Of a stretch of 64,000 nt of DNA, positions 32,271 to 42,606 are shown in pieces (the stretch's first letter is position 1; each line of letters opens with the position of its first letter). The translations under genes were made by a program, and so were the position numbers. The DNA comes from Hevea brasiliensis. Its lineage: Eukaryota; Streptophyta; Magnoliopsida; Malpighiales; Euphorbiaceae. The stretch lies in assembly GCF_030052815.1 (NCBI RefSeq), contig NC_079493.1:120553132-120617131 (forward strand), given 5' to 3'. Under the pieces are notes generated by a model, which saw only the letters and a program-made list of their open reading frames with translations, was not told the origin of the DNA and did no database searches.

Positions 32271-32346
32271 TGGAACTGAGGTGAACACGAAACACTCAAA
32301 AGGAAGAGGAAATAATGGAGTATACTACCAAATAACGAATTATAGG
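32271..32346. other. Kinase B intron remnant and left C1 duplication
   Basis: Short non-coding stretch between the kinase exon and C1. ATAGG at 32342-32346 is the left target duplication of C1. Confidence 0.5.
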
Positions 32347-32529
32347 TGTTAGAAGAAAGAATACAAGTAATGAAGGAAAAGATTATGTATTTATCTGTGT
32401 CTTATTTACAGAGATATTACATCTATTTATACATGAGAATATGAGCTAATTTAGACAAGAATAATAATTGCTGTAATTATGCTATACAAATCTCCTATAA
32501 TCATGCTAATTGCTATAATTATGCTAACA
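32347..32529 (-). repeat. 3' LTR of C1 (183 bp)
   Basis: TGTTAGAAG...TATGCTAACA. One copy of a 42-bp unit around 'ATCTCCTATAATCATGCTAA', against two in the other LTR. Confidence 0.93.
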
Positions 32530-32542
32530 TCCCCCCTCAAAC

Positions 32543-33590
32543 TCAAGGTTGTAGCACAGGTGCCAACTTGAGTTTGCTTAAGAGATCCTGAAAGCTAGCG
32601 GGAGGATGCGTTTTGATGAATATATCAGCGGTTTGGCTGACAAATGAGACAGGAATCAAACATATGGTGCCATGAGCAACATGATGACGTATAAAATGAC
32701 AATCAATTTCGATGTGTTTGGTACGCTCATGAAATACATCATTATGAGAATTCTGTATGGCACTTCTATTATCGCAATAAAGCATTGTGGCAGAACAATG
32801 AGTGACACCCAAATCAGTTAATAACCACCATAACCAAAGTAATTCAGATGTATCATCAGCAAGAGCACGATATTCGGATTCTGTGCTAGAACGTGCAACA
32901 ACAGTTTACTTTTTGCTACGCCAAGAGATAAGAGAATTACCCAAGAAGAAATAATAACCAGTTGTAGAGTGACGATCTGTCAAATCACCAGCCCAATCAG
33001 CATCAGAGTAGCCAAATAATACTAAGGAGGAGGTAACGAAAAAGTGCAAACTATGAAAAAGAGTGCCTTTGATATAACGAAGGATTCGAAGTACTGCAAA
33101 GAAATGAGTTGAGCGAGGAGCAGACATAAACTGGCTGACCAGATGAATAGCATATGAAATATCAGGTCGAGTAACTGTGAGATAAACAAGACTCCCGATA
33201 AGCTGTCGATATAAAGTAGGATCATCAAGAGGTGTAAGTTTGCAATTGAACTCTAATGGGGTTAATACTGTTTTGCTATCAGTGATGCCTGCTCGAGAAA
33301 GTAAGTCGGATGTATACTTGGCTTGAGATAGATAATAGCCATCAGAATTTTGAGAAACTTCAAGACCCAAAAAATAGCTAAGAGAACCCAGGTCTTTCAT
33401 TTCAAAATGTTGATTGAGATAATATTGTAACTCTGAAATACCAGATGAATCATCTCCTGTTATTATCATATCATTAACATAAAGCAATAGAAGAACAATA
33501 CCACTGTCAGTTCGGCGAGTGAATAATGCAGAATCATGTGGACTAGAGAGAAAACCAAGTTGAGCAAGAGTGGAACTAAATTTGGCAAAC
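32543..33590 (-). pseudogene. C1 RT C-terminal part and RNase H
   Basis: The frame 33487-32906 opens with LYVNDMIITGDD: the catalytic box should be Y-V-D-D, so one of the two metal-binding Asp is now Asn. It continues with MKDLGSLSYFLGLEVSQNSD, SYAIHLVSQFMSAPRSTHF and SDADWAGDLTDRHSTTGYYF (RNase H catalytic Asp). After a stop near 32906 the frame 32812-32543 carries YCDNRSAIQNSHNDVFHER and KHIEIDCHFIRHHV. Stops at 33594 and 32908 interrupt the protein. RT would be inactive. Confidence 0.88.
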
Positions 33591-34140
33591 TAGGCCCTGG
33601 GAGCTTGTTTTAATCCATATAAGGCTCGCCGAAGTTTGCAAATCTTATGAGGAGAATGATAACCACGAGGAGGATGCATATAAACCTCTTCTGTTAAATC
33701 ACCATGAAGAAAAGTATTTTTGACATCCATCTGGAAAAGTTTCCATTTACGAACTGCAGTAATAGCTAAGAGACTGCGAATAGATGTTAATCGGGCCACT
33801 GGAGCAAAAGTTTCTTCATAGTCGATACCATACTCTTGAGTGTACCCTTTGGCTACTAAGCGAGCTTTGTAGCGTTCAATAGTTCCATCAGAATGGGTCT
33901 TGATTTTGTAAATCCATTTGCAACCAATAGGGGTCTTATTTGGTGGAAGATCAACTAAATCCCAAGTACGAGTTTTCTCTAAAGCCTGAAGTTTATCAGT
34001 CATAGCTTGCTGCCAAAGAGGGTCAGTACTTGCCTCACGATAAGAACGAGGCTCATGAAGGGTTGCAATAGTAGTGTAATAGTGAAAATCAGAAAAGATA
34101 ATGAGGAGTTTCTCTTACACGGGTAGAACGACGAAGAGTA
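33590..34140 (-). pseudogene. C1 RT N-terminal part
   Basis: The 138-codon frame 34003-33590 reads [55 protein letters not shown] and [20 protein letters not shown] (motif A Asp present), ending at [11 protein letters not shown] with a stop where Trp is expected. Typical copia RT. Confidence 0.9.
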
Positions 34141-35661
34141 GTGCTAGTAGGAGATGCAGGCGTAGGTACTGGATCAACAACTGGTGCAGATTCAATAGGG
34201 GCAGGTGTAGTTGGGCTAATATTGAGCACATCACAATCACCTAGATCGGGACTTGGAAACAACTCTTTGTAGGAGTCAGTGAAAAATAGAAAGTCAGTAT
34301 TGACAGAGTGATGAAATTTGGAAAGAGAAGAGAATATAGTATTGTCCCAAAAGGTAACATGATGAGAGATGCGTAACTTATTAGAAACAGGATCCCAATA
34401 ATGATACCTTTGTGTTCAATGCCATAACCAAGAAAACAACATAGACGAGCATGGGGTTCTAATTTGGTATGTTCATGAGGTTATAAAAGAACAAAAGAAA
34501 CACATCCAAAAGGTTTAAGGATGGAATAGTCAGGAGGTTGTCCAAGCAATTTTTCAAAAGGAGATAAATTATGAAGAATCAAGGTAGGAAGACGGTTAAT
34601 AATATAAACAGCATGAAGACCTGCTTCTCCCCAAAATTTTTCTGGACATGAGGCAGAAAGAAGAAGAGTACGTAAAGAATCAAGAATATGGCGATGCTTG
34701 CATTCGGCTCGCCCATTCTGTTGAGAGGTGTGAGGACAAGAACGTTGAAAAATGGTGCCTTATTGACTAAGAAACTGAAGTAAAAAAGAATCCGATATTC
34801 CATAGCATTGTCTGTTTGGAGAATTTTAATGTCACAAGAGAACTGAGTTTTAATCATTTTTACAAATGTGATGTAAATTTATGATAACTCAGATCGATGT
34901 TTCAAAAAATATATCCAAGTAAACCGAGAATAATCATCAATAAATATCACAAAATAACGAAAACCATTTATTGAAGAAATAGGAGAAGGACCCCAAATGT
35001 CAGAATGAATTAAACCAAAAGGAGTGTCTGAAGTAGTATTATTATGAGAAAAAGATAATGCAGGTTGTTTTGTAAGCTGACAATTTAAACAATTAAATGA
35101 CTCAAACTTAGTAGATCCTAATAGTCCATGAGAAATTAAAGGTTGAATTTTACTAGCAGAAGCATGACCAAGATGAAGATGCCATTGGTGAATGGAGGAA
35201 TTAGGGATTGTAGCTGCAGACACAAATCTCTGAGGAAGATGTAAAGATGCAAGCTCAAATAATCGACCCACTCTGCGACCCTCCCCAAGAATCTGTCCCG
35301 TTTGTGGATCCTGTACCTGGACACCATGGGGAGAAAAAATAACATTTAGTCCTTTTTCACACAACTGACCAACAGAAATAAGATTGAGTGCCAAATTAGG
35401 GATATAATAGGTGTCAGGGAGATGAAGATTTGAGGTAGACACATGACCAGTATGAATGATATTCATTTTAGTACCATTTGCAGTATGGATTGGTGGTAAG
35501 GAAGATACAGGTTTTGCAGAAGACAAGAATTTAAGATTAGTGGTCATATGATTACAACATGCAGAGTTAAAAAGCCAATAAGAATTACCCGGAGTGGCAG
35601 ACATGGCAGCAGGAGAATTAGAAGAGATAACCTGTTTGAATAGTGCCTCAAGATCACTCAT
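34141..35661 (-). pseudogene. C1 protease and integrase
   Basis: Frame 35661-34879: the protease site reads WLFNSACCNHMTTNLKF where D-S-G-A-x-x-H-M is normal, so the catalytic Asp is now Asn. The GAG-pre-integrase motif (WHLHLGHASASKI, CLNCQLTKQPALSF) gives the HHCC zinc domain. The integrase core starts with HSDIWGPSPISSINGF and DDYSRFTWIYFLKHRSELS and continues, frameshifted, to KILQTDNAMEY and a degraded SQQNGRAE region near 34700. The C-terminal part to 34141 has only scattered homology. Confidence 0.88.
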
Positions 35662-35779
35662 GGTGATGGCAGTAGAACCCTCAGTAGTAGCAACAGCAGT
35701 GACAAAGGAAGATCCAGGCTTTGAGACATTCTTGAATTTAGAATGCCCTCCTTTTGGTCTTGGAGAGCGTGTAGGACAA

Positions 35780-36540
35780 TGTTCAAGAATATGACCGTAA
35801 CCATGACAATATTTACATTCTATAGTAGGACAATATGCAAAAGCATGACCAATTTGATTACAATTCTTACAGAGTTAATTGCCAGATTTATGATGTGAAG
35901 ATCGAGTCTGTAAGAGCAGTTTCAAATTAAGGAGTTTTATCCAAACTGAGACAAGTCTCTTTAAAAAAATAATCTCTTGAATAGCAGTATCCAATGATGG
36001 GAGTGGATTTTGTTGTAGCAGGGACGCTCGAACGGCCTCATATTCGGATCGAAGAGCCATTAGAACTTGAATGAGATGAAGATGATCTTAACTGATTTTG
36101 GCCTGAGATATTTGATTCCAAATGGGTTGGACCTGGGCAAGAAAATCATTCACAGATTGACCTGCTTCTTATTTCAGATTATGAAGAGTAGTCCACAACT
36201 GATAATAGTGGGCAAGTCCGGTGTTCTGATATCGATTAGCAAAAAAATCCCAGATTTCTTTTGCAGAGTCATAATTAGCAAATTGGATGTGGATGGACGA
36301 GACAGAGGTATTGCGAAACCAGGTGATGATCTGATGATTTTTACTATCCCAATCCTCAAGACAGTCAGCAAATTTTGCATCAGTTTTATCGTTCTCTCTT
36401 GTCGACATAGTGATATCTCCGGTAACAATACGCCAAAGCTTGCGACCTATCAAATAACTTTTCATTCCTTGAACCCAAAGATTATAGTTGGAACCAGTCA
36501 GAACTGTTGCAATAAGTTTTGAAATATCAGATTTCTCCAT
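35780..36540 (-). pseudogene. C1 gag with two zinc knuckles
   Basis: ATG at 36540 starts MEKSDISKLIATVLTGSNYN; copia gag (UBN2 type) motifs follow (WDSKNHQIITWFRNTS, AKEIWDFFANRYQNTG). A stop at 36169 ('LHNLK*') and one at about 36090 break it. Two C-x2-C-x4-H-x4-C knuckles, CKNCNQIGHAFAYC and CKYCHGYGHILEHC, lie at about 35785-35875. Would package RNA when intact. Confidence 0.85.
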
Positions 36541-36655
36541 TGATAACAAGATAAGGAGAAAAAAAAATGGTATAATAATAGGAATGAAAGAATGAACCAG
36601 AACAGGTTGTAGAGATAGAAGAGAGACCTTAAAAACTAGAAATAAAAGCTTTATG

Positions 36656-36667
36656 GCTCTGATACCA
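36656..36667 (-). other. Primer-binding site, iMet (C1)
   Basis: Minus strand TGGTATCAGAGC directly after the 5' LTR, the standard plant copia site. Confidence 0.9.
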
Positions 36668-36893
36668 TGTTTGAAGAAAGAATACAAGTAATGAAGGAAA
36701 GGATTGTGTATTTGTTTGTGTCTTATTTACAGAGATATTACATCTATTTATACATGAGAATATGAGCTAATTTAGACAAGAAGAATAATTGCTTGTAATT
36801 ATGCTACACAAATCTCCTATAATCATGCTAATTGCTGTAATTATGCTACACAAATCTCCTATAATCATGCTAATTGTTGTAATTATGCTAACA
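36668..36893 (-). repeat. 5' LTR of C1 (226 bp)
   Basis: Carries two tandem copies of a 42-bp unit ('CTCCTATAATCATGCTAATT') where the 3' LTR has one; this explains the 43-bp length difference together with one inserted base. Confidence 0.93.
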
Positions 36894-36919
36894 ATAGGGA
36901 AGAGAGAGAACATAAATCA

Positions 36920-37332
36920 CACTTTTTTTTTAATAAGCAGATAAATTTTATTAATAATGCAAGAAAAAAAAATCTTAGCAAACACCACCGCGCTAATCCC
37001 AGACTTCTTCGAGAGAACCAACATCGGTAAGCGAACAAAACGTATCATAAATCATGCAAAAGCTAAACCACGATAAAAGAATTTGAAAAGAAAGAAGAGG
37101 GACTGAGTAAAGACAGGGGAAAAAGTAGCAAAACCCTCCAAGGAGCTACAACCTTCTTGTGAAACAGAGCACTAATCAGATTAATACTATTCAGGAATTA
37201 AAGAAAGGCAATAAACTCATTCTCTCTAGATGCACCAGATTTAGCCAAATAATATGCGAAGGAGTTTGCCGGATGCATGGTATGCGCAAAAGACACCTTA
37301 GGCAAGGAAGCTCCACACAAGTCTTACAACAT
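36920..37332 (-). mobile_element. 5'-truncated LINE 3' end
   Basis: On the minus strand the piece ends in 'TTAATAAAATTTATCTGCTT' and a poly-A of about nine bases, the usual tail of plant L1-type LINEs. AACATAAATCACA just left (about 36909) and AACATAAACCACA just right (about 37325) are a 13-bp target duplication with one mismatch. About 410 bp long, no RT domain left. Confidence 0.6.
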
Positions 37333-38240
37333 AAACATAAACCACAATTATAAAATCAACTCCACTCTTACAAATACAGCTAACTCTAACACACATATAT
37401 AGTAGCAATTAATTATATGAATTTTCATATGATAGACTCTTCACATATTACAACAACTAGACTCTTCACATGCTATAACATCAATTATACTCTTCACACA
37501 TTAACTCAAGCACATAAATCTACCTTTATTGATATTTAAATTTTATATTTCCAACAATAACAATGGTTCAACAAATATTCTCTAAAGGTAGGGGTGGCAA
37601 ATGGGTCACCTGAAGTAGATTTGAAATCATGAATCATACAGACATAACAAATTGGTCACCTCTAACTAGTTATAAGAAAAAAAAAAATAATAACAATAAG
37701 ATGCTTTTCTTTCTTTTTATTAAAAAAAAAATCCTAATATGCCAGAAGTATACAACACATAGCAGACTGCAATTAATAGCTTATATAATTTAGCTCAGGC
37801 AACAAAATAGAGTTTTCATTTTTACCTAACATATGTTGAAAGAAACTTGGCACGTCCATACTCTGCAAACTGCACAAATTGATCCAGGTAAACTTACTAA
37901 ATCGTACAATTAATAGTTTAACATCAAACACAAATTTAATGGCACATTCAAGATCATCTACTCGGCACCAAGAACAAAATGATATTTGATCATATAGAAG
38001 AACTATTTAATCCGCAATAATCACCTTTAATTGAAATTTTCCATCAAGAAAGATAATATCATCCTTGAAATGCTTGTATATGTTCTAACGTTTATCTGAA
38101 AATACAGGCATCACAAATGGAAAGTGGCTCAGATATATACACCTTTAACCTATGAACAAGTCAAGGCTTAGTAACAAGGTTTAAAATCAGTAAAATTATA
38201 TTTTGCGAATGATAAACTTAGTAGTATGTATTAGTGTATT
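37333..38240. other. Non-coding, probable kinase intron
   Basis: AT-rich DNA with homopolymer runs (around 37678 and 37720). No gene or repeat family recognised. Confidence 0.4.
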
Positions 38241-38242
38241 TA

Positions 38243-38530
38243 ATTATTTTTTTTTTAATATAAGCAATTGATTTTATTAATGAAGAGGTCAGAAAAAATT
38301 TAGCATGAATCTCTCGGTTAAACCCCAGCCAATAGGTTTTTTCGAAAAAATAAACTTAGAGAGATGCATGTTAAGGGAAAAAAGGAGATACAAAGCAACA
38401 AGAACACCAAAAGCCAACAGCAGAACAGAACAAAATAAACAAGAAAAAGGGGTACCAGCAAAAAAGCCTGCAAACTAATGAAAAAGTGGACCAACAACAA
38501 CAAAATAAAGAAGCCAAAGACAAAAGGGTT
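38243..38530 (-). mobile_element. Second LINE-like 3' end
   Basis: Minus strand again ends 'TTAATAAAATCAATTGCTTA' plus A-run, closely resembling the piece at 36920. No clear target duplication, so its left limit is uncertain. Minus-strand ORFs in this stretch are low-complexity. Confidence 0.45.
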
Positions 38531-38717
38531 ATAAACATCCGATCCATTGAATAATTAATTAATGGGTGACTATTGCATCCATTAATGAAGACAATAATAA
38601 TCTCCATTGATAAGAAATAAAATTGAATGCAATTGATACAGGACAATTAATAGCAACAATTTTCATCGTATCCTAAAAATTTGGAGACTATTTCGATAAT
38701 CCCCAGCAAATACTCAC

Positions 38718-38804
38718 ATTGTTCATGTTCGTCTACCAATCCTTTCGCAATGCCTAAGGAGATCTCCTTTCTGGTTGGCCAATCCACTGTTGATCTCGCA
38801 TTTC
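38718..38804 (-). pseudogene. Receptor-like kinase exon 2 (kinase B)
   Basis: Minus strand, between an acceptor (AAAGCAG|G) and a donor (AAT|GTGAGT): STVDWPTRKEISLGIAKGL and DEHEQ. This matches kinase subdomain VIa ('[24 protein letters not shown]') of PERK-type kinases. The family's L-A-Y-L-H-E is changed to L-V-D-E-H-E. The catalytic-loop exon (HRDIK) expected next was not found; it may have been lost. Confidence 0.75.
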
Positions 38805-39193
38805 CTGCTTTGTTATCCATGTTGGTAATTAAGACCATAAAATCTATAGCAGCTTATTTACCAGCACATATTGGTATTGTTGGTATAGCAAATGTGGATG
38901 CAAAATAAAGTAAAATATGCAAGCTAAATAATCCAAAATGGATAGAATATATAAGGTGGATTAATGGTGAAATTTTAATATGTAACCATTATGTGTATAA
39001 CGGATAGATTTTGACCATTAATTATGATAAGAGTCGCCATAATCATTGCTATGATAAAATGTTGTACATATAACAGTTGTATTGAGTAATTTCAGGTTAA
39101 CTAGGACGACCTTGAAACCTAATACCTTAAATGTGGGCTTTACCATTGGTTCGCCAATGTGGAAACTTTAATAACTTAAGATAAAGGCCATAC

Positions 39194-39535
39194 CATGTAA
39201 ATGAGATCTTAAGGATTTGTCCTCTGGAACGAACTCAAAAACAAGTAGTTTATTGCCTCCTTCATTGCAGTATCCAATCAGCTTAACAAGATTGTTGTGA
39301 TGGACGCTAATGCAAATGGCTTTCATTTTCTCGAACGCATCTTCTTGCTTTCGAGGCAAAAATTTCTTGACTGTCACTGTTTCATGATTTAGGTATCCCT
39401 TAAAAACTTGATCCAAACTACCCTTGCCAAGAAGATTATTTTTGGAGAAACCTTCAGTCGCCATTGGTAGTTGTTGATAAGTAAATATCATCGGCTTGTG
39501 AATTTGAAGCCTCTCAATGCCACTCGATGAAGTTT
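39194..39535 (-). pseudogene. Receptor-like kinase N-lobe exon (kinase B)
   Basis: From an acceptor (TGCAG|AAACT) to a donor (CATG|GTATGG): IHKPMIFTYQQLPMATEGFS, then a glycine loop GKGSLDQVFKG, then VTVKKFLPRK with the Lys of subdomain II and NLVKLIGYC, LLVFEFVPEDKSLRSHLHG. This matches the PERK/proline-rich receptor kinase N-lobe ('FTYEELAMATDGFS...LVGYC...LLVYEFVPN'). The glycine loop is degenerate (G-x-G-x-F-G lost). The expected acidic residue of helix C is not obvious (AFEKMKAICISVHH). Probably a pseudogene even before the transposons arrived. Extracellular and transmembrane parts are not seen. Confidence 0.8.
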
Positions 39536-39668
39536 CTGCAATAATGTTGTCGAAATCAATAGTAGTTTTTTTTTTTTTTTGGGATAAATGAAGGAAAAGG
39601 AAATTTAAAAAAAATAAAACTTAAGATAATTAATTTTAATGCGTAACTTTTTTTTTTTTAGTCTGCAC

Positions 39669-39830
39669 TCATTTTTTATTTGAGTAAAGACAAAGAATTA
39701 AGATTTTGAAAAGTATGTCATAGTTGCCATAAAATGGACCTTTATTTATAGTACTGCGTCGCATTTGTTTATCAATCTTCTCAATCCATAAATTCTTTTC
39801 AAGCTTAGCTCCTTCAAGAAATCGAACAAT
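39669..39830 (-). pseudogene. Last exon of a second kinase (kinase A)
   Basis: From acceptor (CATGTAG|ATT) to TGA: IVRFLEGAKLEKNLWIEKID, then a 34-residue tail. 'RPSMRE' of the preceding exon joins to 'IVRFLEG', the C-terminal end of kinase subdomain XI. It lies upstream (on minus) of the N-lobe of kinase B, so two similar kinases were in tandem. Confidence 0.65.
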
Positions 39831-39954
39831 CTACATGGCATTGCAATGGTAAAAAGATTATGAGCCAACTATATATGTAGTCTTTCAATCTTTGAATACT
39901 ATCTTTGACAAACATTAATAACAAAATATAGCCAATTAATTGTTGATATTTTAC

Positions 39955-40059
39955 CTCTCTCATTGATGGACGAAACTCTGGAGGGTTATGTTTTTGCAAT
40001 TTGACATTTACAAAGTCCTTATAATCTCCTTTCAAAGCCTGCATAATTCGAGTCTTTGC
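39955..40059 (-). pseudogene. Penultimate exon of kinase A
   Basis: Between acceptor (CCTGCAG|GCAAAG) and donor (GAG|GTAAAA): AKTRIMQALKGDYKDFVNVK, LQKHNPPEFRPSMRE. Family proteins have about 20 more residues (a helix with ACVRHSA) between 'LQ' and 'RP'; this seems deleted. Confidence 0.65.
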
Positions 40060-40157
40060 CTGCAGGATTGTGATAAAAGGGAAAAGAAATTCATTATTTT
40101 CTTTTTCATCATCAAAATTAAGCTTTAATTTTCAACCATATTTCCAGACGTATACTA

Positions 40158-40765
40158 TGTTGAAAAAAATAATTTGCAATTTCCTATATGTCTAGGTTCA
40201 TTTGTCTTTTGGTTTTTTCTAGGTGATTAAATATAATTTATTTAATAGTTCAAAGTATGTGTCTTTTTGAGTTTGTTAGTTGGTTCATGAATGGATATTA
40301 ATTTAGGTTCATGTAACTAGATTTAAAGGGTTGCCTAAACTCCTATATATATCCTTTGTACTTGAAAGTTGGAAAGTCTGAAATACAAAATAGTATTTTC
40401 TCTCCTCTTTCTTTTGTAACAAAGTGGTATCAGAGCCTCTCTTCTTAAACAATTTGAAAAATGACTAACAGTTGTCTTCTTTCTTTTCAATTCCCTTGCC
40501 TTACAAAAGAAAATTATGAGAGTTTGTGTATTCATATGAAAGCCTTACTTGGCTCACAAGATGTGTGCGATATTGTTGATAAAGGCTTCACTCCATCCGA
40601 AGATGAAGAGTATCATTATCTCAAAATGAGAAGGTTGCTTTAGCAAAAGCAAGGAAGAAGGATCAACAAACTCTTACTCTCACCCATCAAGGTTTGGATG
40701 AATCTATGTTCTTGAAAGTGGCTGATGCCACTAATGCAAAGCAAGCTTGGGAGATGTTGACCCCA
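40158..40765 (+). mobile_element. Cf: copia LTR with gag start, truncated
   Basis: LTR about 264 bp (40158 TGTTGAAA to 40421 TAACA), with a TATATATA stretch near 40350. The primer site TGGTATCAGAGC is at 40425-40436. Gag begins at 40461: MTNSCLLSFQFPCLTKENYE, then YESLCIHMKALLGSQDVCDI, the DUF4219/UBN2 gag pattern. A frameshift follows at about 40640; the last readable codons are 'KQAWEML' before C3 interrupts at about 40766. The remainder is not in the window. Confidence 0.75.
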
Positions 40766-41301
40766 TGAGCTCAGAGGAGCATAGATTTTGATGATAACAA
40801 AACTCAACTAGAATTAAACTAAATTTGCTTTAAGTGTTGTGATTTTCTAAGTGTAAAGAAAAAGATTCATGAAGTTGATGATGAACTTGTGCTTTAAAGA
40901 AAAGATGACATTTCAAGATAACACAAGACGAATCAAAAACAAAGAAGACAAAGAAAGAAAAGGTTATCTTTTCAAGCTACATTGAAGATCAAAATAAAGC
41001 TACATAGTTTAGAAATTAGTTTAAACTTTTTAGGATTGCTTGTGAAAAGAATTAAGGCATAAAAGTCAATGATACTTATTTTTAATTCCTCAAATTTTTA
41101 TCCTAAGTTTTCAGAACTTGTTTTGAATTATTAATGGCCTAAAAGTATTTTAGTATGATTTGGTGTAAAGTTTTAAATTTTTCAAAGTTATGCAGGAAAG
41201 CTTTCCTGGTATGCTAATTGGTTTGCTACTTTTCTTGGCATACTAACTGGTTTGCTAACTGACTCAAATCTACACAACATGACAAAAAAGGACAAAATAA
41301 C
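40766..41301 (+). repeat. C3 5' LTR, left part
   Basis: Starts TGAGCTCAGAGG, with TTTTGATGATAACAAAAC near 40785, then AT-rich DNA to the C2 insertion. The start is inferred from the end of Cf gag homology and a TG dinucleotide, so it is approximate. ATAAC (41297-41301) is the left target duplication of C2. Confidence 0.6.
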
Positions 41302-41568
41302 TGCTAATAGCACATGTGCAAATTCTGTAGTTTGAAGAATTTTAAATCTTCTCAACAACCTTAACAGCATGTAAGATATAAGCATATTCTTTGGGAGGCT
41401 TATAGCTTATCCACAGATTTTGTAGCTGATTAGTTTCAAACTTTTCTCTATAATTCAAACTTTTCTCTGTAACTAATTTTCCTTGCTTTTAGCACTTGTA
41501 ACCTTATAAGAGCTTTTGCTCTCATATTAATAATATATAAGAAAAAAACGTTACTGCATATTTTATCA
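41302..41568 (+). repeat. 5' LTR of C2
   Basis: 267 bp, TGCTAATAGCACATG...TATTTTATCA. Confidence 0.85.
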
Positions 41569-41580
41569 TGGTATCAGAGC
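41569..41580 (+). other. Primer-binding site, iMet (C2)
   Basis: TGGTATCAGAGC immediately after the LTR. Confidence 0.92.
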
Positions 41581-41607
41581 AGGAGTTCTGAAGTTCAACA
41601 ACAAAGA

Positions 41608-42597
41608 ATGTCAAACCATTCAAACAACAATACCATCAACGCATCTGCTACTGATGGAGCTACTACGACTTCATCACCTTACTTGCTGCAGCCAAGTAAC
41701 AATCCAGGACTATCCTTAGTCACATGTCTGCTGAAAGAGGATAATTACTCCACATGGCATAGAGCTATAACGAATGCTCTATTGGCAAAAACCAACATTG
41801 GTTTTGTTGATGGAAGTTTGCCTCGTCCGTAGCCCAACTCACCTGATGAAGCTGCATGGATCAAAAATAATTGAATGGTGATTTCTTGGCTTTTCAATTC
41901 ATTGCATCCTTCACTTCACGATAGTGTAGCTTACTTTGATATAGCAAGAGAGCTATGGATGGATTTGGAGGAACGTCTCTTGTAAGGCAATGCGCCTCGC
42001 ATTTACCAGCTCAAGATGGATATTGTCAATACTCAACAGAGGGATCTTTCTGTGGCTGCTTACTATACCAAATTGAAGGGACTTTGGGAAGAACAGAGTT
42101 CATATTTGTAGATTCCCATTTGCACCTGTGGAGCTGCAAAATCCTGGGCTACCGAAAGAGAGAAGGAGAGAGTCCATCAATTTTTAATGGGACTCCATGA
42201 CAAATTTAATGTAGTGAGGTCTCAGATTTTAAATACTAATCCCTTACCTACCTTGGCTCGTGCATATGGATTGTTATCATAGGAGGAAAGACAGCAGCAG
42301 GTTTCGGAAGTGAAAAGAAATAATCCAGTTGAGGGGGCGGCATTCACCACTGCAAAATCAACTAACAAACTAGCTGGCTCTTGGAACATGGGCAGAAATC
42401 ATGATGTTTCCAAATTGTTCTGTGAGCATTGTAAGCGTGCAAGACATACGAAGGAGACTTGCTTTGAGATACATGGGTATCCAGATTGGTGGGACAAGAA
42501 TAGAAAGGGAAAAGGGAGGTCAGCCAACAACAGCAAGGTTGGAGAAGAAAGTGTTTCTAACCCAGTTAGCGAACTAACCAAGGAGCAGTATAGGTAG
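41608..42597 (+). pseudogene. C2 gag with one zinc knuckle
   Basis: ATG at 41608: SNHSNNNTINAS, then LVTCLLKEDNYSTWHRAITN, ALLAKTNIGFVDGSLPRP, the copia gag N-terminal motif, ending at a TAG (41830) where the protein should go on. Later pieces continue in shifted frames. From 42310 a clean frame reads KRNNPVEGAAFTT and the knuckle CEHCKRARHTKETC (C-x2-C-x4-H-x4-C), followed by FEIHGYPDWW, the retrofit-like gag signature. Structural protein; broken by at least two stops and one frameshift. Confidence 0.88.
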
Positions 42598-42606
42598 CTC
42601 TTATCT

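Larger units (their letters stand above)
32347..36893 (-). mobile_element. C1: Ty1/copia element in a kinase intron
   Basis: Complete but degenerate minus-strand element. Its 5' LTR is 36668-36893 and its 3' LTR 32347-32529, both TGTT...AACA. Target duplications are perfect: ATAGG at 32342-32346 and 36894-36898. Primer site TGGTATCAGAGC at 36667-36656; purine tract (CTTGAGTTTGAGGGGGGA on minus) next to 32530. Order gag, protease, integrase, RT, RNase H proves the copia type. The ORFs are broken and catalytic residues are lost. Confidence 0.95.

Noticed and set aside
38243..38530. Target duplication for the second LINE tail
   Set aside because: Only short AATTAATTA-like matches flank it, expected by chance in AT-rich DNA.
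41188..41385. Minus-strand ORF in the C3/C2 LTR junction
   Set aside because: Crosses the insertion boundary of C2, so cannot be an old gene; no domain.
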